DNA of 64,000 nt from Paracoccus aminophilus JCM 7686 (lineage in GTDB: Bacteria > Pseudomonadota > Alphaproteobacteria > Rhodobacterales > Rhodobacteraceae), in assembly GCF_000444995.1 (NCBI RefSeq), contig NC_022041.1, positions 2,268,001 through 2,332,000 on the forward strand, written 5' to 3'. The notes below the pieces were generated by a model. The model was given only the letters and a program-made list of their open reading frames with translations, did not search any database and was not told the DNA's origin. The position numbers were made by a program, and so were the translations under genes. Positions 59,230-64,000 of this stretch are shown here, in pieces (within the stretch, counting starts at the first letter, position 1; each line of letters opens with the position of its first letter).

Positions 59230-59616
59230 ATGAGCAGACGGTTTTACGACGCACTTAGAGACGCACTCGAAGCCACGGGCTGGTCGATCCCCACGCTATG
59301 CCGTGAGGCCGGTGTCCCAACAACTCAAATCACTAAGTTCATGCAGCGTGGAGCAAAGGGAGAACGCACATCAACCAACGTTGATGACGCCGCTAAAATC
59401 GCCAATGCGCTTGGCCTCACTCTCGACGAAATGCTTGGCGACGACACAGCAAGCCTTCGGTCTGAAGCCGTAGACTTGTGGCGACAATTGACCGATGGAG
59501 AGCGTCAGATTCTGCTAGCTGCTGCACGAGGTCAGCGCGCGCGAGAGGACACTTCTCCGACACAATCAAACGCAAGCGATCCACCAGAAATTCAAGACGA
59601 TCTCGATCGCGCATAA
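59230..59616 (+). CDS. CI-like phage repressor
   Basis: A 128-residue protein. HTH at about residues 7-65 (YDALRDALEATGWSIPTLCREAGVPTTQITKF, then VDDAAKIANALGLTLDEML), followed by a helical C-terminal part. It lacks the Ala-Gly/Ser-Lys peptidase domain of lambda CI, so it is not a self-cleaving repressor; induction must work differently. It is flanked by the two operator pairs. Confidence 0.82.
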   Translation: MSRRFYDALRDALEATGWSIPTLCREAGVPTTQITKFMQRGAKGERTSTNVDDAAKIANALGLTLDEMLGDDTASLRSEAVDLWRQLTDGERQILLAAARGQRAREDTSPTQSNASDPPEIQDDLDRA

Positions 59617-59786
59617 GGTACCCCACTCAGAACAATACTAGAACAGTAGGCAACTGCTCACTGAGCTGACAACCGATTGACTGGGCACTTCTGCAACAAA
59701 CCTGAGGGCGAATCTGTGGATAAGATTACAGCAAAGCGGTCCGCGCGCGTGATGCTAGCGCTGCCTGCGGAAATGGTGGAGCGGAT

Positions 59787-60338
59787 ATGACCCTTCCCGA
59801 CTGGATCACAGAGGCGCGTGTAGCTCTCATCATTTCGATTGCCAGTGCATCATTTACGTTCTGGCAAGGCTGGAGCGCTCACGTTTCTGCTAGGGTGGCA
59901 AAGAGCGCGCAAATGCGCAAACTCCCGACATTCGAAAAAACTGAAGTCAAGGAATCTGCGGACCTGGACGATTGGAGAGTGATCACCATTACGGCCCGCA
60001 ACCATGCAGAGGTCAGTCTGCAAATAAATGCAGTTCGCGTAACAAACCAAAACGGAACCATTGCTCACTATCAAGACGCACACGAACCAATCGAGGATCC
60101 CCGCCCCATAAACTTCATCGACAGAGCTCGCAACCGCGCACCCCAAGCACGCCGCCTTCGCAATCCATTGCCCGAACATAAAGGTCTTAACTGGGCGCAA
60201 AGGTTAGAACCATCGGGCAGTAAGAGTGGATCAGGGCGGCCTCGCGACGTTGCAAAAATCTGGATCCTTGCGAAGAATGTTGATTCGCATAAAGATTTCG
60301 CTTTCGATTGGATATGGCTAGATGGCCACGAACGTTAG
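59787..60338 (+). CDS. Membrane-anchored protein in the lysogeny segment
   Basis: A 183-residue protein with one N-terminal helix (VALIISIASASFTFWQGW) and a soluble beta/charged part (KLPTFEKTEVKESADLDDWRVITITARNHAEVSLQINAVRVT). It lies downstream of the repressor and upstream of a terminator, so it is likely transcribed in the lysogen. Position suggests superinfection exclusion or another lysogenic-conversion role; this is inference. Confidence 0.6.
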   Translation: MTLPDWITEARVALIISIASASFTFWQGWSAHVSARVAKSAQMRKLPTFEKTEVKESADLDDWRVITITARNHAEVSLQINAVRVTNQNGTIAHYQDAHEPIEDPRPINFIDRARNRAPQARRLRNPLPEHKGLNWAQRLEPSGSKSGSGRPRDVAKIWILAKNVDSHKDFAFDWIWLDGHER

Positions 60339-60464
60339 CGACAGACCTCAACCGCAACCGAAAAACCGAGCGCAAAAGAAGAAAACGCGATGGAAAGCAT
60401 CGTGCGAATAAACTGCCTATCCGTCGCATCCATCCCAATCCACCACCTGAACATATATCCCCCC

Positions 60465-60490
60465 AGCCCGCCCTAACCGGCGGGCTTTTT
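60465..60490 (+). terminator. Terminator after the lysogeny genes
   Basis: AGCCCGCC (60465-60472), 6-base loop, GGCGGGCT (60479-60486), then TTTT. Confidence 0.9.
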
Positions 60491-60583
60491 CATGCGCTGA
60501 AGCCCGGCGCGAGCGAGGCGAGCAACGCGGCCCACCCTGACCGCAGGATAGCAGGTGCGAATCGGGCTGCAAATCCAAAACGT

Positions 60584-60638
60584 GGACAATTGTCCTTTTA
60601 TTGTGTTGACATGGACAAATGTCCACGGTTAGCTATAT
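60584..60638 (+). promoter_or_regulatory. Rightward early promoter with two operators
   Basis: Perfect palindrome GGACAATTGTCC (60584-60595) and a second GGACAAATGTCC (60613-60624) flank the consensus -35 TTGACA (60606-60611). The second operator fills the spacer; -10 is TTAGCT (17-base spacer) or CTATAT just after. Mirrors the leftward promoter. Confidence 0.82.
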
Positions 60639-60665
60639 CCATCCCCAACCGGATGGAGCCCGCAC

Positions 60666-60983
60666 ATGCACATTCCCACTGTCCTGTCCGCAGAAGACGC
60701 CGAGCCCGCTCATGCCGCGCTCGCACAGCGCATCCTTGATGGGGTGACGGGCGACGGTTTTCTTCGCGTGACCTATAGCTCTGGCGTCATCGAGAAGATT
60801 CACCACATCCCGGCTGCGTTGGGCGGAGATGTCGCTCGCGCGTGCCGCTCGAATGAGGATTTTCTCGTCATTCGGCACGGCAGGCGGCTGGATCGGGTCG
60901 TGTATCTCAACCTCGGCCATGTCGCCAGCATCGCCCATGAATACTACCGCGAGGATCAACGCCAAGAAGACGGTGACGCATGA
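60666..60983 (+). CDS. Phage early protein, unknown
   Basis: A 105-residue protein: LRVTYSSGVIEKIHHIPAAL, SNEDFLVIRHGRRLDRVVYLNLGHVASI. First gene after the rightward early promoter. Unrecognised. Confidence 0.62.
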   Translation: MHIPTVLSAEDAEPAHAALAQRILDGVTGDGFLRVTYSSGVIEKIHHIPAALGGDVARACRSNEDFLVIRHGRRLDRVVYLNLGHVASIAHEYYREDQRQEDGDA

Positions 60984-61228
60984 CCGTCCTCGCACATCAG
61001 GCCGAACCAGTCTCCGGCCCCGCCCGGCGCATTGGAGAGCTCCTCTCTGGCGCGTTTCGCGCGGTGGCGCTGGTCGCCGCAACCATTTCCGCCGTCATCC
61101 TTGCCGCCACGATCTGGCATGTCGCAGCCAGCGCGATCAGCTGGGCGGACGTGCAGGCTTTCCTCGCACCGACCTCGCTGGAAACGCAGGGCCGGAGCAT
61201 CGAGCAGCTGGTCGAGGGGATGCGGTGA
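60980..61228 (+). CDS. Small membrane protein, early
   Basis: An 82-residue protein with one hydrophobic segment (FRAVALVAATISAVILAATIWHVAASAISWA). Overlaps its neighbours (ATGA, then TGATG). Function unknown. Confidence 0.6.
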   Translation: MTVLAHQAEPVSGPARRIGELLSGAFRAVALVAATISAVILAATIWHVAASAISWADVQAFLAPTSLETQGRSIEQLVEGMR

Positions 61229-61446
61229 TGTCCGATCGCTTCACGCTCATCATCCCGCCGGGCTCGCACCGGGCGCTAATGCTGACCGGACCTGAGTTTG
61301 CGCGGCTCTTCGACAATCGAGATCCGCGGGGCTGGTCGAAGCCAGTCACGCTTTTCACATCTGATCAGCCAGAGCCACTGAGCCCCGAAGTTCTGGCCAT
61401 GCTCGGCCATCCTGATCGCACCTGCCCCGCCCAGCCCGCCGACTGA
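61228..61446 (+). CDS. 72-residue phage protein
   Basis: MSDRFTLIIPPGSHRALMLTGP...SPEVLAMLGHPDRTCPA. Translationally coupled to the upstream gene (TGATG). Unrecognised. Confidence 0.6.
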   Translation: MSDRFTLIIPPGSHRALMLTGPEFARLFDNRDPRGWSKPVTLFTSDQPEPLSPEVLAMLGHPDRTCPAQPAD

Positions 61447-61456
61447 GCTCAGCAGA

Positions 61457-61556
61457 GCCGCCGGGATGGCAGTCCCGGCGGCGCCAATTCCAGCCGCGCC
61501 TCCTCCTCCCTGACGCGGATGGAAGCCCCCGAGGTAGCTAGGACACCCCGGGGGCA
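61457..61556 (+). promoter_or_regulatory. Two strong hairpins between early genes
   Basis: GCCGCCGGGA (61457-61466) with TCCCGGCGGC (61473-61482) is a perfect 10-bp stem without a T-run; a second GC stem (CCCCCGAGGT/ACACCCCGGGGG-type) lies at about 61525-61556. Possible anti-termination/processing sites or terminators. Confidence 0.5.
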
Positions 61557-61609
61557 ACATTCCCAACAGAACCGCGCCCGCGGCTCCGGGCATTCACAAG
61601 GACAGATCC

Positions 61610-62035
61610 ATGAAGCGCCTGCTTTTGATACCAGCCCTTTGCCTGCCCCTCATGGCCGGTTCCTGCGACGACGCTGCTGTCGCCACTCATAACTTGAAGA
61701 AAGCCGCCGACAACTTCGAGATCAATCGACGCGTCGTGTTCTTCAACGGCATCACCGACAAGTACATCCTGACGGTAGAGGGGTTCTGCTCGATGGATCT
61801 GAACTCTGCCGCCACGGCCTTCAACGTGATCTGCAAGACCGGCCCGAGCGAATACAAGCGCCACACGCTGGTTCTGTCTGACAACGTGAGCGCCTTTGTC
61901 GAGCAGCTCGATGCCGCCAAGGTCAGCGCCTATCACTACCGCGTCACCTTCAAACCGCAGGCCATTATCCCCGACGTCGATTTCCGTGGCGATCTTGGCG
62001 AGCTGACGACCAACAGCAGCGAATTGATGCAGTGA
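61610..62035 (+). CDS. Phage-encoded beta-sandwich lipoprotein
   Basis: A 141-residue protein. Signal peptide with lipobox MAGSC (Cys19). The mature part resembles the small beta-sandwich lipoproteins encoded by temperate phages (TDKYILTVEGFCSMDLN, YKRHTLVLSDNVSAFVEQLD, YRVTFKPQAIIPDVDF), with paired cysteines. A surface lipoprotein in an early operon could block superinfection. Confidence 0.72.
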   Translation: MKRLLLIPALCLPLMAGSCDDAAVATHNLKKAADNFEINRRVVFFNGITDKYILTVEGFCSMDLNSAATAFNVICKTGPSEYKRHTLVLSDNVSAFVEQLDAAKVSAYHYRVTFKPQAIIPDVDFRGDLGELTTNSSELMQ

Positions 62036-62109
62036 ACCGTGCCTGACCCTCCGGTGACCGGTCCCGCGCGGACCGGCATCCCGAGCGTCAGCAACGCAAG
62101 GATCGCGAC

Positions 62110-62499
62110 ATGGATATTCAGAACAGCTTCGACGGCATGCCGGATCGGCTTCCGCCTCCGACCGGCAACGGTGGCGCCGAGATCATGCGCAGCGCAGACC
62201 GCAAGCGCCGCAAGGCCCCGCCTGTGAAGGAGACCGCAGAGGACCGCCAGCAGAGCGACCAAACCTATGGCATCGCCGCCGACGAGCTTCGGCAGTTTGT
62301 CGAACAGTTCGAGCAGCTGGATGCGGAGAAGAAAGACCTGACCGAGCAGCAAAAGGAGCTGATGGCCGAGGCCAAAGCCCGCGGCTACGACACCAAGGTC
62401 ATGCGCAAGGTCATCGCGCTGCGCAAGCGCGACAAGGACGATGTGGCCGAGGAAGAGGCCATTCTCGAAATGTACAAAGCAGCATTGGGAATGATGTGA
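62110..62499 (+). CDS. GapR-like DUF2312 protein
   Basis: A 129-residue protein. The N-terminal 55 residues are disordered and basic; the DUF2312 domain (about 56-129) reads ELRQFVEQFEQLDAEKKDLT, EAKARGYDTKVMRKVIALRK and EEEAILEMYKAALGMM. Caulobacter GapR clamps overtwisted DNA ahead of forks to help topoisomerases. A phage copy next to a sliding clamp suggests a role in phage DNA replication. Confidence 0.85.
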   Translation: MDIQNSFDGMPDRLPPPTGNGGAEIMRSADRKRRKAPPVKETAEDRQQSDQTYGIAADELRQFVEQFEQLDAEKKDLTEQQKELMAEAKARGYDTKVMRKVIALRKRDKDDVAEEEAILEMYKAALGMM

Positions 62500-63653
62500 T
62501 GAACGCTTTTTCCGAAGTCATCGCCGAGGCCGCGCCGGCCGCATCCGCAACCACCATCCGCTGCACGGTTGCAGATCTGCGCCGCGCCGTTTCCCTGGCT
62601 GCGAGCGCGACCGAACGCTGGAATCACATCCCTGCCCTCGCGTGTCTCGCCTTTCACCCTGCGGCAGGCAAGCTCACGATCTGCGGCACCGACCTCGACC
62701 GGCTGCTCTCCATCGACTGTCCCGCCGAATGCCTCGCGGAATTCGGCAGCTTTACCCTCGACGCTCGCCAGGTCTCCGCTCTGTTGCGCGGCGCGGAAGC
62801 CAAGGAAATCGTCACCATCCAGCGCGAACCGGCAGACGCGGCCGGCGACGTTCTGTCCATCCAGCTCGGGCCGCTTACCATCAAGCGCCGCCAACTCATC
62901 CCGATCGAGGACTGGCCGGTCATGGCCGAGATGGACGGTGAACACGAGGCGATCACGCTCCCGGAGGGTGCATTGCGCAAGGTGCTCGATACCTGCCGTC
63001 ATTGCATCTCCAGCGAGGAGACCCGCTATTACCTGAACGGGGTCTACATCCATGCGGTTGAGGGCCTGCTTGCGGGGGTCGCGACAGACGGGCATCGCCT
63101 CGCGCTTTGCTCTTCCGGCCATCAATGGCCGCTCGCGGCGCAAATCCTGCCGACGCGCGCGGTTGCAACCCTTGGAGCGCTGCTCACTGTCGGTGGCAGC
63201 AATCCGATCTCAGTCACCGGCTGGACCAAGCCGCGCATGAAGTTCGCGGGTGAAGGCTGGTCCCTGACAGTCAAGACGATCGACGGCACCTTTCCAGACT
63301 ACGATCGGGTCATACCGAAGCCCAACGGCGACAACTACAAGGGCCGTGCGGTTCTCGCACCGGCATTGTTTCGACGGATTCCGCCCGGCATCACCAGCGA
63401 GCGCCACGCCGCCGCAAGGCTCGATCTCGCCGAGCGCAAACTGTCGATCAGCGCACCGAGTGACGGCTTGGACGCTTCCCTTCCGATCGAAGCGGAGGGA
63501 GATATCGCGATTGGCTTCAACATGCGCTACTTGCGCGAATTCGCCCAGAACCACGGCACCATCCGTCTGCAGATCAACGGCAGCGGTGATGCCGCACTGA
63601 TCCATTCCGAGGATCCCGAGTTTCTTGGCGTCATCATGCCAATGCGGGTGTGA
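62499..63653 (+). CDS. Phage-encoded DnaN-like sliding clamp
   Basis: A 384-residue protein with three-domain clamp organisation. Family marks: RCTVADLRRAVSLAASATER, LTICGTDLDRLLSIDCPAEC, ETRYYLNGVYIHAVEGLLAGVATDGHRLAL (the DnaN YLNGVYxH...ATDGHRLA block), KTIDGTFPDYDRVIPKPNGD (FPDY motif) and the C-terminal VIMPMRV (MPMRx-like end). It should encircle DNA and hold the polymerase. ATG at 62499 overlaps the stop of the DUF2312 gene. Confidence 0.9.
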   Translation: MNAFSEVIAEAAPAASATTIRCTVADLRRAVSLAASATERWNHIPALACLAFHPAAGKLTICGTDLDRLLSIDCPAECLAEFGSFTLDARQVSALLRGAEAKEIVTIQREPADAAGDVLSIQLGPLTIKRRQLIPIEDWPVMAEMDGEHEAITLPEGALRKVLDTCRHCISSEETRYYLNGVYIHAVEGLLAGVATDGHRLALCSSGHQWPLAAQILPTRAVATLGALLTVGGSNPISVTGWTKPRMKFAGEGWSLTVKTIDGTFPDYDRVIPKPNGDNYKGRAVLAPALFRRIPPGITSERHAAARLDLAERKLSISAPSDGLDASLPIEAEGDIAIGFNMRYLREFAQNHGTIRLQINGSGDAALIHSEDPEFLGVIMPMRV

Positions 63654-63655
63654 TC

Positions 63656-63913
63656 ATGACCGCCCACAAAGCCATCACCCATCGCGGTATCGAGATCGTG
63701 CTGCCCGAGGTCCCCGGCGCGCCGGTGACCTGGACGCATGATGAGAGCAACACGCATGGATTTGCCCGGAAAGTGGAGCACGCGATCTGTCAGATTAGCC
63801 ACTTTCTGGGGCCAGACCCGGAGTGCAGGGTTTGCCTCGGCACCGGAGCAGATGACTACACCGCGCTGGTCTATGTGCCGTGCCGTGTTTGCTATCCGGA
63901 GGCCAGGGAATGA
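63656..63913 (+). CDS. Small phage protein with two CxxC motifs
   Basis: An 85-residue protein. C-terminal CRVCLGTGADDYTALVYVPCRVC forms a zinc-knuckle-like pair. Start at ATG 63656 or GTG 63650. Overlaps the next ATG as ATGA. Confidence 0.62.
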   Translation: MTAHKAITHRGIEIVLPEVPGAPVTWTHDESNTHGFARKVEHAICQISHFLGPDPECRVCLGTGADDYTALVYVPCRVCYPEARE

Positions 63914-64000
63914 CGGGCACTCTCCGAATCCTGATCGGCTGCGAGACGTCTGGCATCGCTCGACGCGCCTTTGCGGCGCTTGGTCATGACGTCTGGTCCT
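63910..64000 (+). CDS. Start of a phage DNA cytosine methyltransferase-like gene (truncated by the window)
   Basis: The visible 30 residues read LRILIGCETSGIARRAFAAL and GHDVWS, matching the first SAM motif of phage C5-methyltransferase-like proteins (xVLIxCExSGxxRxAFxxxGHDxWS). The rest is beyond the window. Confidence 0.68.
   Translation, partial: MTGTLRILIGCETSGIARRAFAALGHDVWS

Larger units (their letters stand above)
33692..64000. mobile_element. Tailed-phage (siphovirus-type) prophage, right end outside window
   Basis: A continuous set of lysis, tail, head, packaging, replication and immunity genes in phage order, densely packed with 4-bp stop/start overlaps. HK97-type capsid/protease/portal and a GTA-like tail chaperone place it among rhodobacterial siphoviruses. 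No structural gene looks broken. No integrase or att site is visible, so the right end is beyond 64 kb. Confidence 0.93.

Overview
The window reads as a high-GC alphaproteobacterial chromosome of the Rhodobacteraceae/Paracoccaceae type, most likely Paracoccus or a close relative. This is inferred from gene order and protein features (dnaG-rpoD, recG-ligA-ctrA, trmFO-gluQ, GTA-type tail chaperone, GTTC-N7-GTTC LexA boxes). No rRNA, tRNA or CRISPR array was seen. Region 1 (1-22.9 kb) is core chromosome: a DUF2380 secreted protein, rmuC, an FMN reductase, rpoD, dnaG, a TetR regulator, an FMN-dependent lactate-type dehydrogenase, an acyltransferase, rplY with a 5' hairpin, two methyltransferases, trmFO, gluQ, hisI, an Fe-S scaffold-like gene, recG and ligA. 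Between the scaffold gene and recG is a 31-codon membrane-peptide gene under three helically phased GTTC boxes, which looks like a TisB-type SOS peptide. Region 2 (22.9-33.7 kb) is accessory DNA with lower GC. It starts abruptly inside ctrA: only the last 64 codons of this cell-cycle/GTA regulator remain in the window, and the sequence changes at about 22,880. The island holds phage-derived remnants (a zinc-ribbon-like protein, a frameshifted DUF4326 gene), four proteins with different N-termini and a shared C-terminal Hint (Hedgehog/intein-like) domain, an IS3-family element with a nonsense mutation in orfB, a fragment of a Y-family DNA polymerase, a YoaK-type membrane protein and an XRE regulator. 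Region 3 (33.7 kb to the end) is a large tailed (siphovirus-type, HK97-fold) prophage that runs off the right edge. From left to right it holds lysis genes, an SGNH-hydrolase tail fibre, tail tip, tape measure, tail chaperones, major tail protein, connectors, capsid, protease, portal and terminase, all on the minus strand. These are followed by leftward early genes (HNH-P-loop fusion, replication-type protein, adenine methyltransferase, small HTH proteins). An immunity region at 58.9-60.7 kb has a CI-like repressor and two divergent TTGACA promoters, each carrying a pair of GGACAATTGTCC-type operators. Rightward early genes follow: a lipoprotein, a GapR-like DUF2312 protein, a phage-encoded DnaN-like sliding clamp and the start of a cytosine-methyltransferase-like gene. 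No integrase lies in the window, so the prophage or island right end, and possibly the rest of ctrA, lies beyond 64 kb. A single integration into ctrA carrying everything from 22.88 kb rightward is the simplest model, but it is not proven here.
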